DNA of 64,000 nucleotides from Cymodocea nodosa (Eukaryota > Streptophyta > Magnoliopsida > Alismatales > Cymodoceaceae). Position numbers and translations under genes: made by a program. This document shows positions 1 to 10,593 of this stretch, piece by piece; position 1 is the first letter of the stretch; every line of letters begins with the position of its first letter. Location: positions 8,186,501 through 8,250,500 of the forward strand of contig CM072347.1 of assembly GCA_036874045.1 (NCBI GenBank). The letters are read 5' to 3'. The notes under the pieces were generated by a model. The model saw only the letters and a list, made by a program, of their open reading frames with translations, searched no databases and had not been told where the DNA came from.

Positions 1-2
1 GA

Positions 3-1352
3 AATAAAGCTCAATTAGTTGCACAAAGTTACAATCAGCAGGAAGGTATTGACTATGAAGAAATTTTTGCTCCTGTAGCCAGGATTGAAGCTATTAGAAT
101 GTTGCTTGCTTTTGCAAGTAGTATGAAGATAAGATTGTTTCAGATGGATGTGAAAAGTGCCTTCTTAAATGGAGAAATTCAGGAAGAAGTGTTTGTTAAA
201 CAACCTCCTGGATTTGAAGATGAATTCAAGCCAGATCATGTCTATAAATTAAGAAAGGCTCTATATGGTCTGAAACAGGCACCTAGAGCTTGGTATGAGA
301 AATTGAAAAAGTTTTTAACTAAAAACAATTTTTCTATAGGCAAAGTGGACAGCACTTTGTTTATCAAAACTTTTGATGCACATATTTTGATTGTACAGAT
401 ATATGTTGATGATATAGTCTTTGGAGCCACTTTAGAAGATCTCTGTCATGAATTTCAGAATTTGATGAAAAATAAATTCGAAATGAGCATGATGGGAGAA
501 TTGAAGTTTTTCTTGGGATTACAAATTCATCAAGTGCATAATGGCATTTTTGTCAACCAAGAAAAATACTGCAAAGAGATGTTGAAGAAATTTGGTTATG
601 AAAACATCAAACCTGCAAATACTCCAATGAGTTCAAGCATTAAATTGGAAATGGATGATTAAAGTGTTGTAGTAGATCAAAAGCAATATAGAGGTATGAT
701 TGGATCCCTGCTATACCTTTCAGCTAGTAGGCCAGATATTATGTTTAGTGTATGCTTGTGTGCTAGATTTCAAGTATCACCAAAGGAATCGCACTTGAAA
801 TCAGTGAAAAGGATTTTCAGATATCTACAAGGAACAAAAGATTTTGGACTATTCTACTCAGCTGATAGTAATTTGTTTTTAACATGCTATAGTGATGCAG
901 ATTATGCAGGCAGCAGATTTGATAGAAAAAGCACTAGTGGTACTTGTCAATTACTTGGAAATTCTTTAATCTCCTAGTTCAGTAGGAAACAAAATTGCAT
1001 AGCTTTATCTACTACTGAAGCCAAATGTATTACAGCAGGATTGTGTTGTGCTCAAATCCTTTGGATGCAGCAAACTCTAGCAGATTACAGACTGAAAAAT
1101 CATAATTCAATCATTTTTTGTGATAACAGTAGTGCAATCAGTCTATCTAAGAATATAGTACTTCATTCCAAAGCCAAGCATATCGAGATCAAACATCACT
1201 TTCTAAGAGATCATGTGGAAAAAGGGAACATCTCACTTAAGTTTGTGCCAACAGAAAATCAACTTACAGATATTTTCACCAAACCTTTAAATGAATCAAT
1301 TTTTAATCATATTAGAAGAAATCTAGGCATATGTTCTTTACAAGATCTTTAA
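3..1352 (+). pseudogene. pol: Ty1-copia pol, RT and RNase H part (element J)
   Basis: This is the C-terminal half of a Ty1-copia polyprotein in one reading frame; the upstream part lies outside the window. The reverse transcriptase has the copia landmarks [27 protein letters not shown] and the catalytic YVDD at 402-413. RNase H follows, with SDADYAG, the ALSTTEA region and a C-terminal DIFTKPL block near 1270-1295. Two in-frame stops break it, TAA at 660-662 and TAG at 975-977. The second replaces the conserved Trp of the SWFS motif, as expected for a G-to-A change. The glutamate-rich STTEAE motif reads STTEAK here. The best match in the window is the SIRE-type pol of elements D and K. A translational rescue is unlikely, so I treat it as a dead copy. 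Confidence 0.93.
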
Positions 1353-1750
1353 ATAATTTTTCTTCATCAAGCTCACCATATGGGAGCTTGTTTTCTGCTA
1401 ACTTCTACTCGTGTAGGATATATTCAATATTAGTTTTGTTGTCCTCACCTTTTTATATAATGACAAAAAGGGGGAGAAGAATTTGGAAATTAGTGAAGTA
1501 TATGGTCACTTACAATATTTCCAGCAAGAATTGAAAGAGAATTATTAAAAGGTGAAGAAAAACTCAGCACACAGATAGGGGGAGAAGAAAACACAAAGTC
1601 AAGGGGAGGAATCCCTCCACGTCAGTATTGTCTTGATAAAATCCTGTTCTATTTAGTTCTCTGTGTGACTGAATGTATAGGAATACACTAGGGAGTGAAA
1701 TACATGTAAATATTTGTAAAGATTTTTGTCATTATCAAAAAGGGGGAGAT
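1353..1750 (+). other. post-pol untranslated region of J with polypurine tracts
   Basis: This 400-base stretch has no credible gene and no envelope-position ORF, unlike elements D and K. It holds purine-rich tracts near 1465-1480 and 1575-1585, and the polypurine tract that primes plus-strand DNA, AAAAAGGGGGAGAT at 1737-1750, directly against the LTR. The repeated GGGGGAGA tracts resemble those upstream of the other copia LTRs in the window. Confidence 0.8.
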
Positions 1751-3482
1751 TGTTAGAACCCAAGTATTTTGATAATGCAAAACCTATGTGAGGAAACATA
1801 TTGTATTTCACAGTTAAGTCAGTGCAGCGTTAGATCGAAGGCAGATAGATCAAATCCCAAGTAGACGAACAGATGGAGAAGGTTCCAGATGATACTACTT
1901 TCAAGTTACAAGAAAATCAGATAGTTACAGGTCCATGTATCCGAAGAGTAAAACAATAGCAAGTCCATCAGACAATTAGAAGGATAATTATCCGATTTTA
2001 CAAAGCCTTCGAAGAGTTAAATGATCAAACAATTAAGAAGAATTGAATGATCAGATAGTTAAGGAGATAACTATCCGAAAGCTTAAAGGACTTTTCAGAG
2101 AGTTACAGGTATAACTATCCGAAAGTTAAGTCATTCAATTAATCACGTGTAGAAAAATAGAATGGAAGCTTAAAGGACTTGTCGGAGAGTTAGATAACTA
2201 TCCGAGTTTTCTTTTCGTAGAGTTAGATAACTATTCGAGTTTTTCGGTGAGTTACAGGTATAACTATCCAAAAGTTAAGTCATTCAATTAATCACGTGTA
2301 GAAATATAGAACGGAAGCTTAAAGGACTTGTCGGAGAGTTAGATAACTATCCAAGTTTTCTTTTCAGAGAGTTAGATAACTATTCGAGTTTTTCGGTGAG
2401 TTACAGTTTAACTATCCGAAACTTAAGTCAGTGAATTTCCCACGTGCAGAATTCCAATCAGATGCTCAAATGGGTTTTCAGAGAGTTAGAAAGATAACTA
2501 TCTGAATAATGGGAAAAGTTTCTGTGAGTTACATTCTTAACTATCTGAAACTTAAGTTATTCTTTTATGCACGTGCAGATTTGAAGGGATAGCTGTTGGA
2601 GACTTAAATGAAAGTTCGAAGAGTTACAATAGTTAACTATCCGAAAGTCAGGAGCTCTTTTCGGTAAGTTAATTATAAGACTCCGAACACTTGACATTAC
2701 ACGTGAGCAACTTAAAATCCTCACGTGACTCAGATAACAGAATATGAGTGATGAATCGGTAAGTTATGGATACTTTTCGGTAAGTTATTTTTATAACCAT
2801 CCGAAAGCCTAAGATTTTTGGAAAGTTACTTACTAAACATCAAACAGAATGGTAACTTACCATATTTAGGTCTGATTATTTACTAAGTACAGCAGAATAC
2901 ATCCGTTGAAAGAAAAATATGATCATTATACCTTTGGTATAAATATGAGGAGTTTAAGAGAGGAATAGATACAGAGAACGTATATACCACATACAGTGAG
3001 CTACACTCCAATTCCAATTACACTCAAGTCTGCAAATAGTGAAGCATATTCTAAAGATCTACTGCAGAAAAAGCTCTGTGCGCCAAAACTCTAATTGAAA
3101 GACTTAAGTTGTTGGTTCGTGGCTTCAACCTGAAAGCTACATTCAGTTGTTGGTTTGAGTTTCGACCTGAAAACTCTAGAGGTTGGTTTACTGAAGTTTA
3201 TACCTGAAAACTTCTGTGTTGTTGGTTCTTGCTTTGACCTGAAAGCAAGTGTGTAAGTGTTGAAACACTTAGTGAAGCCCAAGTGAATCTTGGGGGTGGA
3301 CTAGCCAAGTTGGTGAACCACCTAAAACTTGCTGTGTGTTATCTTTCTTTACTACTTTGCATTCGTTTAGTTTCATCTCATTTCATTTCTGTTGAATCAT
3401 TTGATTCAACATTCAAAAGAATATAAAAAATTACACACATTCACCATTCACCCCTCCTCTGGTGAGTCTAATGATCCTAACA
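1751..3482 (+). repeat. 3' LTR of copia element J (1.73 kb)
   Basis: The LTR starts TGTTAGAACC immediately after the polypurine tract and ends CTAACA, giving the inverted termini TGTTAG/CTAACA. The same family recurs as the solo LTR at 39309-40932. Inside are near-palindromic modules such as TCGGAGAGTTA...TAACTATCCGA (2182-2205), partly organised as two to three tandem units of about 150 bp between about 2095 and 2450. CACGTG sites occur in several units (for example near 2143, 2293, 2443, 2570). A TATA-like stretch (TATAAATA) lies near 2938-2946. The base after the LTR is the start of an Athila-type LTR in which J inserted. The likely 5-bp target duplication is ATAAC (3483-3487), but its partner is outside the window. 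Confidence 0.9.
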
Positions 3483-4461
3483 ATAACACGTGTACTCCAA
3501 GAAATAATAAAATATTCTTTAAGCATTTAAAACATAGTTGTCTGGTACACATAATATAACTCTCCGAAATAATAGGATATTCAAAGACATAAGAATTTCA
3601 AAGCGTATAACTTACTAACAGTTCAGAAAAGTACTTAATTAATGTTAATTTCCTGAAATTATGTAGATTCTTCATTAAAGCATATAACAGTGCAATTATA
3701 ACATAATGGCTTAATTCTCATATGATAAGCTAAATATTATGCAATTAACCATCATTTAACCGTTAATATTATATACTTTTTCATTCTAAACACTTCCCCC
3801 ATACTTAAATTTTGCTAGTCCCTTAGCAAACTAAGATCTAACTAGTTGGTCTCTCTAAAGTTGCTAGAATTAATTCTTCATTTTGTATCTTCAAAATACA
3901 TAAATTAGATTACTATATAGATATTCTGTATTTTTCAGTAATATATTTTTAACATTGTTTTCTCCTCTTCAACCTGCAAATATATTTAAAACATATGTAA
4001 ATTACATACAAAATATATTAGCATCACATAGGTGGTAATTATATTATCATTTTTCTCTTCTTTTGAACATCTATTATCCTGAATTTTCTAATATGATTTC
4101 TAGAATAAATTTCAACTACATATGAATCAAAACACAATCCAATTCAATATGATTAAAATAAGTAGAATAATGAATTGTATCTCAAATAAACAACTTCAAA
4201 AGTCTATTCTAGATTCATACTTCAATAATCTTAGATAATAGAAAATATACTTGATTCAAAAGAATTTCAAAGCTTGTAACTTACCGACAATTCAGAAATG
4301 TACTTAATTAATGTTAATTTCTTGAATTTATGCAGATTCTTCATTAAATCATATAACAGTGCAATTATAACATAATAGCTTAATTCTCATATGATAAGCT
4401 AAATATTATGCAATTAACCATCATTTAACTGTTAATATTATGCATCTTTTCATTCTAAACA
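3483..4461 (-). mobile_element. internally deleted Athila-type element C (LTR, 3' internal, partial LTR)
   Basis: Read on the minus strand, an LTR start TGTTTAGAATG (right edge 4461) directly follows pol codons of element I, so C inserted there. Only about the first 200 bp of this 5' LTR remain, to about 4257. It then joins, within a short AAAG/GAATTT microhomology, the 3' internal region (about 4255-3805). That region ends in the polypurine tract GTATGGGGGAAG (3793-3804) and a 3' LTR start at 3792. The 3' LTR is cut at 3483 by element J. The internal part matches the 3' internal region of B (46298-46750). No coding sequence is left. Confidence 0.8.
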
Positions 4462-5836
4462 GTCTTCCCAATAGTAATATTTTACTCTTGAAAAGAACAA
4501 TTTCTTATCTTGTCTATTCCAATCTTTAGGTGCTAAACTAGTAACAAAGTAATTAATTATGTCTGCATACTAAGGCATTGTGTTTATGGTCATTAATTGT
4601 TCATCAAGAAAATTATCCTTAATTTCAATGTTTGATTTTTCTATTTGTAATCTTGATAGATGGTCTGCTACTACATTCTCACATCCTTTTTTATCTTTAA
4701 TTTCTAAATCAAATTCTTGCAATAACAATATCCAATGGATCAACCTAGGTTTAGTCTCTTTCTTTGATAGTAGGTGTTTTAAAGTTGAATGATCTTTGTA
4801 TACTATCACTTTAGCTCTAATTAAATATGATCTAAACTTTTCTAAGGCAAACACAACAGCTAATAATTCTTTTTCAGTAGTTGTATAATTAACTTACGCA
4901 TCATTTAAAGTTTTGCTTGCATAATGAATCACTCTAGTAGATTTTTCTATCTTCGGTCTCAATACTGTTCCTAAAGAAAAATCAGATGCATCGCACATTA
5001 ATGCAAATGGATCGCTCCAATTAGGTGCTTGTATTATAGGAGTTGAAATTAAGCTAATTTTAAGCTTGAAAAATGCTTCTTTACAATTCTTATCAAAGTT
5101 AAATGGAACATCTTTCAATAGATTAGTTAAAAGTTTAGCTATTTTGCTAAAATCTTTAATAAATCTCCTATAAAATCCTACATGTCTTAGAAATGATCTA
5201 ATATCTTTTATTGATTTAGGTTCTGGTAGATTAGAAATTACTTCTATTTTAGCTCTATCTACTTCCAGCCTTTTCTTTGAAACATGTCCCAAGACTATTC
5301 CTTATTTAGCCATGAGGTGACATTTCTCCTAATTTAGAACTAGATTTTTTTACACAACATTTTAATACTCGGTCTAAATTATTTAAACACACTTCATTTG
5401 AAGTTTCATATATAGTAAAATCATCCATAAATATTTTAAAAAAATCTTCAATCATTCTAGTGAATATGCCCTACATATACCTTTGAAAGGTAACTAGTGC
5501 ATTGCATAATCTGAATGGCATCCTCTTAAAAGCATAAGTTCCATTAGGACATGTGAAAGTTGTTTTCTCTTGATCCTCTAATGTTACTAGAACTTGGTTA
5601 TATCCTGAATACCTGTTTAGGAAACAAAAATATTCTTGCCCTGCTAATTTCTCTAGCATTTGATCTATAAAAGGTAAAGAAAAATGATATTTCCTAGTCA
5701 CAACATTTAGCTTTCTATAATCTATACACACTCTCCAACCTAATTGAATTCTAGTAGGTATCAAGTCCTGACTTTCATACCTAATAACTCTTAATCCTGA
5801 TTTCTTGGGGACAACATAGATTGCACTAACCCATGA
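4462..5836 (-). pseudogene. pol: Athila-type Ty3-gypsy pol, RT and RNase H (element I)
   Basis: Minus-strand gypsy reverse transcriptase and RNase H. It shows VCIDYRKLN, TFTCPNGTYAFKRMPF, the catalytic FMDD at 5420-5431, the thumb region SIKDIRSFLRHVGFYRRFIKDF, and the RNase H blocks [31 protein letters not shown] and [13 protein letters not shown]. An Athila-style tail ([11 protein letters not shown]...DEQL) follows, truncated at 4462 by insertion C, so integrase is absent. A frameshift lies between about 5300 and 5470. There are in-frame stops, including a Trp-to-TAG change near 4571 and another near 4895. The N-terminal part of the same RT lies at 8165-8640, separated by solo LTR A. The family assignment rests on the HHIYLEENAKPV and RRLNPN blocks upstream, which are typical of Athila/TAT elements. 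Confidence 0.92.
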
Positions 5837-8164
5837 TGTTTAGAATGAAAAAGTGCATAATATTAATGGTTAAATAATGGTTAATTGCATAATATTTAGC
5901 TTATCATATGAGAATTAAGTCATTATGTTGTAATTGCACGATTATATGCTTTAATGAAAAAATCTACATAATTTCAGGGAATTAGTGTTAATTAAGTACA
6001 TTTCTACACTATTAGTGAGTTACAGGCTTTGTAATTCTTAAGTATCTAAATAGTTTGTTATTTCGGAGAGTTACATTTTATGTACCGAACAGTTATGTTT
6101 TAAATGCTTAATAGAATGCTTTATTATTTTTTGGAGTACACATGTTGTAAACTTAATTTATGATTTAAAGTGAATTTTTGGTAAGTTAGATGCTAACTAT
6201 TTGAAATGCGTCTGAGTATCGAATAGTTAAGTTTGCAAGTATCTGAAATATCTTTTTATCATAAAACTTATTGAGGACACGTGTCGTGATCTAAAAACCT
6301 GATTTAAGTGTGGTTTTATAGTATTAAGCATGATCTATTTTATTTACATATATTTATATCATGTACAAGTGCAGAGTAACAACTCGTTGAGTTAGTGTTC
6401 TTTTTGTTGAAAGATCACGTGCCAACTTGTTGAGTTACAGGTTCAAAGTTATAAAAAGATCACATGAGAACTTGTTGAGTTAGTGAGTAAAAACTGTAAG
6501 TTGTTTATCTGAACTCGTTAAGTTAGAATTATGCATGTGTTGAAATTAAATGTTTTATTATGTCACGTGAGTTGCACATGTTTAACTCATTAAGTTAGCA
6601 TAACTATACGCATTGAGTTACTTGAATATACACTAAGGTAATGCATTGTGTTAAGGTTATAAACTTATAAGTTATTTCTTTATTGCACGTGTTTTATAGT
6701 TAAGTCAATGAAGTCTGTTGAGTTACACTAACTCTATAGACCAGTTATTTTCTAACATGCCACTATAGTAGTTGTAGAAACAAGAAATACGAAGGAAAAC
6801 CATGATTGCACGTATCACGTAGGAATTAACTCGTGGAATGAATAAGAAATTACCATCGTAGATACGAATGAAGGCAATCCAACCAATCATTTAAGTAGAA
6901 GCAAGTTACTACTAAAATAAATATAAAAGAAGAGGAGAAAGATGAAGAAAAGTGTGGAGTGTGAGTGGAGAACCGTGCTAACTGTAGGAAGCATCGGAAG
7001 TTCCCTAAAGCTCCACAACACCACCAAAATCACCAACCATTTGAGGTCTGTGAGGATACTTTCCAAATGTCAGATTGATTCCGAGCCAAACGTAGTGATT
7101 GACAACCACTGTGGGAAGTGATCACGTCGTAGGAAGGGAAGTCATTTTCACTAAGCACCGACTCATATCTTAGGAGATCATAAAGCTTCTAGCCTTGGTT
7201 TCAAGTTGATGCCAGTATACTAAAGAGGAGATCAACTTACAAGTCTTGGTTTGCGATTCTATAGGGAGAGGAGGCAAGACTATAAGTGATTAAATTTTCA
7301 GTGGTGTAATCACGTCGCATGTAGTGATGGAAGGTTTTACTATCGATAGAGATTTTTACATTTCACCTTTCACTCATCTTCATGAACATATCAAAACAAA
7401 AATACCAAAAACAATTAATTATTTGTGTTTACATTTAGTATTAAAGTGTTGTATTGTTTGTTTTGTATCGTGATTAATGTTATTATTGTCAATACTGTGA
7501 ATGTTTTATGTTTGTTTGATTCAGAAAATAGAAAATAGTTTTATTGTTTACTGAAATTGATTCGTACAGAATACTAAAAATCTTAATGGTTATTGTTTGA
7601 AATATCTGAATGTTAGTATTGTTTAATGACAAATCTCATATTAACTAACATTAAAAAGCTTAATTAATGTTATTTACATTCTGTAGAATAGTTCAATGGA
7701 TGGCCTAATTCCTTTGTAAGTAGTAGTATTTAATTGGAAAGATAGGCTCGTGGAGTTACCTTAAGTCTACGAGGTTAGTCCATTGAGTTAACCGTAACTC
7801 CACGAACTAAGTTTGTTGAGTTAATTGTAACTCAACGAAGTGCTTAACTAAACACATATAAACTCTAGTATAAAAATCGAAATACTACATAATTCTTACT
7901 CAATCTCTGTGGGATCGACCTGTACTTGCACACAAATACAATATACACTGTGCACTTGTAGTTAAAAATACAAATTGGACTTAATATCTAATATGTGTGA
8001 AAAGTTGTTTGTTTACTTTTAAAAGAATTTATTAATATAAGCATAAAAACAAATCAAACAACCCAAACAAGTTTTCTTGCACTATTGTCGGGGAAACAAT
8101 CAAGTTTTTTGGCATCGCCGAATAGACAAGTTTTCTGATTTAACTTTTCACACCAAATACTTGA
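5832..8164 (+). mobile_element. Athila-type solo LTR A with target-site duplication
   Basis: A 2.32 kb LTR (5837-8159) begins TGTTTAGAATG and ends CCAAATA, a decayed form of the CTAAACA terminus seen in copy B. It is flanked by CATGA (5832-5836) and CTTGA (8160-8164), a 5-bp duplication with one mismatch. Removing it restores the gypsy RT reading ISDSS-WVSAIYVVPKKSG across the gap. It has several CACGTG sites (near 6278, 6414, 6564, 6685) and many AGTTA/TAACT modules. Unexpectedly, near 8079-8097 it contains a sequence resembling the tRNA-Asp primer-binding site plus a second TTTTTTGGCATCGCC copy. Copy B lacks this stretch, so a piece of leader may have been captured in the LTR end. Confidence 0.82.
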
Positions 8165-8640
8165 GCTATCAGAAATTGAATAAATTATGTCATTATCTAA
8201 CCATTTCACTATTTCCTTCCTGACTACTTCTTCAAGGTTTGGATTTAATCTCCTTTCAAGAATTCTAACTGGTTTAGCATTCTCTTCTAAATATATGTGG
8301 TGATAGCATTGCACTTAACCCTTCTATATCAGCCATGGTCCATCTTATTGCCTCTTTATAAGTTTTTACTTCATCTTTTAATTTAGAAATTTGATCCTCT
8401 TTTAAATCTGATGCAATAATAATTGGACATGTTTGTTTTTCTCCCAGAAATATATAGGTTAATTCAGGAGGTAAATGTTTTAAATCTAAATGTTGACCAT
8501 TAGAAGCTAAAGCTCCTAATCAAACATTTTCATCTTCTATATTAACCTTTTCTTGATCTCCTTCTAAACCTATGCTTTCACTTACTTCTAAAGTTTCAAA
8601 TCTAATTGCCTATTTAATTCTTCTTGAATCACGTCATCTA
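8165..8640 (-). pseudogene. pol: Athila-type gypsy pol, N-terminal RT (element I)
   Basis: Minus-strand codons for the linker between protease and RT, and for the start of RT. PPELTYIFLGE, then TMADIEGLS, then HHIYLEENAKPV, RRLNPNLEEVVRKE and YSISDSS follow one another, as in Athila-lineage polyproteins. The reading frame changes near 8300 and stops occur upstream. It joins directly in sense to the RT at 4462-5836 once solo LTR A is removed. No protease domain can be recognised upstream. Confidence 0.85.
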
Positions 8641-8837
8641 GCATATCTCCTTCATTCTCTAAAAAGTCTATAGTATATAAGGACATTTCTTATTGGATTT
8701 AAATCTGATCGTTTAGTCAACTCACTATAGCAAGATTTTGAAAAGCTCACCTCTAAACTCATCGAAACTAGAAGTGAGAGAAAGAGGAAGAAAGAACAAT
8801 GAAAATACAGGATTTACGTGGTTTTGATTGTCCTAAG
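8641..8837. other. junction of gypsy element I with copia element F
   Basis: Left of about 8700 the minus strand still reads as degraded gypsy pol linker. Right of about 8838 it is copia gag. The intervening 100-150 bases match neither and include a purine-rich run (about 8770-8800). No LTR terminus or target duplication is visible, so the 3' part of element F was lost here by deletion or recombination. Confidence 0.5.
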
Positions 8838-10393
8838 CCAAATTTATAAGACACCGTAGGGGTACTAGTTAGTTTGTCTAACTTAGTTTGACTTAAATTC
8901 CATTTCTCAATGGTACAATTTAAATCTAGCTCTCTCAGTTTTAATTTATCTATCTCTAATTCAAGTTCATTTATATTATTTCTCAACATTTCATTTTCAG
9001 ATTCTATCTTTAATTTTTCAGCATTTATATTCTGTATTTGTTCATGCAAGATACATTCATTAAATCTAATTTTTTGCAAATCTCTAGCATGATTGTCATT
9101 ATCACATTTAAACTTTTCTAAAGTAGTAGACAGGAAACAATTTTCTTCTTCCATAATAGATGAAGATTTTCTAATATTCTTATTTTCCAGTTTACATACT
9201 TTAAGTTTTTGTAATAATGCATGATAAGCACATAATAATTCATCAAAGTTGAAATCTGAATGACTTTTAGGATCAGATATTACCTCAGACTCATCTGCCA
9301 TGAAGCACACATGAGTAACGTCTACTAACTCTTGTTCTCCTTCTGAATGTGAAGATTTTGATGCTAATTCTTCAGATTCAGACTCTTCAGACGTGTCATC
9401 CCAAGTGACCTTCAAAGCCTTTTTCTTGTAAAACTTTTTCTGAGTTTTCTGAGCCGTCTTCTTCTGATTTGTCCTACTTTGCTTTTCTTTTTTCCTCATA
9501 GGATAGTCTGGAGAAAGATGTCCAGGTTTCTTACAATTGTAACATACATACTTTCTAGATGAAGAATTCTTGTCATTCAATGATTTTGACGTTGAGGGTT
9601 TATCATTTTTGTTCCTTTGCTGTTTCCTAGCTTTCCATGCTTTCTTGAATTTCCTAGTCAGCAAAATCAAATCATCGTTAGAATCAGTAGATATATCAGA
9701 ATCTGAATTAATTTCGTAGGCTATTTCTTTCTTCATTTTTAGTTTGTTGTGACTTAGTGATTCATTTAATTGAACTTCATAAGCTGTTAAGTTACCTATA
9801 AGTTTATTCATAGTATAAACCTTTAAATCTCGTGATTCCTCAATTGATGTTACTTTCTGAGACCATTTAGAACTTAGGGATCTAAGAATTTTCCTCACTA
9901 AATCCTTCTGTTCAAAATTCTTTCCTAAACATTTTAAAGAGTTTATGATATCAAGAAATCTAGAAAACATCTCAGAAATATTTTCATCTTCATGCATCTT
10001 GAAGAGTTCATACTTATGAATCAACATGTTTATTTTAGTCTCTTTAACTTGAGAAGTACCTTCATGTGAAACTTCTAATGCATGCCACACCTCATAAGCA
10101 GATTTATATGCCGACTCTTTACTGAACTGTTCATAACTCAATGCATAAAATAAAATATTTAAGCCCTTAGCATTTAGAGTTTCATTTTCTTTTTCAGTAA
10201 TTGTCCAAGTATTATAAGGAGTAGTTAACAGAGTATATGGTTTAGAAATCATGAACCACAACTTATGATCTATACTTTGAAGAAAAACAGTCATCCTATA
10301 TTTCCAATATTCAAAATGTATTCCATCAAATAAAGGAGGACGATTAAGATTTTGGCCTTCATATAAACAAAAATTACCATTTCTAGTAGCCAT
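8768..10393 (-). CDS. gag: copia (SIRE-type) Gag, 541 aa, fused tail (element F)
   Basis: This is the longest undamaged retroelement reading frame in the window. Gag is the capsid/nucleocapsid protein that packages element RNA in cytoplasmic particles. The first ~230 residues match the plant copia gag (UBN2-like) pattern: FDGIHFEYWKYRM near residue 20, then ALEVSHEGTSQVKE and KYELFKMHEDENISEMF. A basic stretch follows, then a CCHC zinc knuckle (CYNCKKPGHLSPDYP, about residue 285; the expected final Cys is Tyr). After it come an acidic Ser-rich part (about 335-365) and a coiled coil (about 395-500). The last ~23 residues, after KFGLG, do not match the paralogue in G (20160) and come from the junction sequence. 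The start is the ATG about 200 bases inside the 5' LTR and PBS. Without pol it could act only as a trans-acting or interfering Gag. Confidence 0.88.
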   Translation of the reverse strand: MATRNGNFCLYEGQNLNRPPLFDGIHFEYWKYRMTVFLQSIDHKLWFMISKPYTLLTTPYNTWTITEKENETLNAKGLNILFYALSYEQFSKESAYKSAYEVWHALEVSHEGTSQVKETKINMLIHKYELFKMHEDENISEMFSRFLDIINSLKCLGKNFEQKDLVRKILRSLSSKWSQKVTSIEESRDLKVYTMNKLIGNLTAYEVQLNESLSHNKLKMKKEIAYEINSDSDISTDSNDDLILLTRKFKKAWKARKQQRNKNDKPSTSKSLNDKNSSSRKYVCYNCKKPGHLSPDYPMRKKEKQSRTNQKKTAQKTQKKFYKKKALKVTWDDTSEESESEELASKSSHSEGEQELVDVTHVCFMADESEVISDPKSHSDFNFDELLCAYHALLQKLKVCKLENKNIRKSSSIMEEENCFLSTTLEKFKCDNDNHARDLQKIRFNECILHEQIQNINAEKLKIESENEMLRNNINELELEIDKLKLRELDLNCTIEKWNLSQTKLDKLTSTPTVSYKFGLGQSKPRKSCIFIVLSSSFSHF

Positions 10394-10593
10394 CTTACCT
10401 TAGATTTTTCAACCTATTTGATTTTAAATAGTCTAAAAACTTTAAAACAACTTGAGCCTTAAATCAAGAAAGTTAAACGTATGCTTAGATATTAATTTCT
10501 ATTTAAAAACAAGGAAGGTAGAATAAGCAATGATATTAAATAATTTGGTATCGATTTTATATCAAAGATTATTAACAAAGCTCTGATACCACT
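10394..10593 (-). promoter_or_regulatory. leader and primer-binding site of element F
   Basis: The minus strand reads LTR end, two bases, then TGGTATCAGAG (plus-strand CTCTGATACCA at 10581-10591). This is the primer-binding site complementary to initiator tRNA-Met, as is usual for plant copia elements. An untranslated leader of about 190 bases leads to the gag ATG. Confidence 0.9.

Noticed and set aside
3091-3282. 63-codon minus-strand frame inside the J LTR
   Set aside because: It lies within an LTR, is antisense, and consists of the translated repeat around TTGGTT...GACCTGAAA; no coding support.
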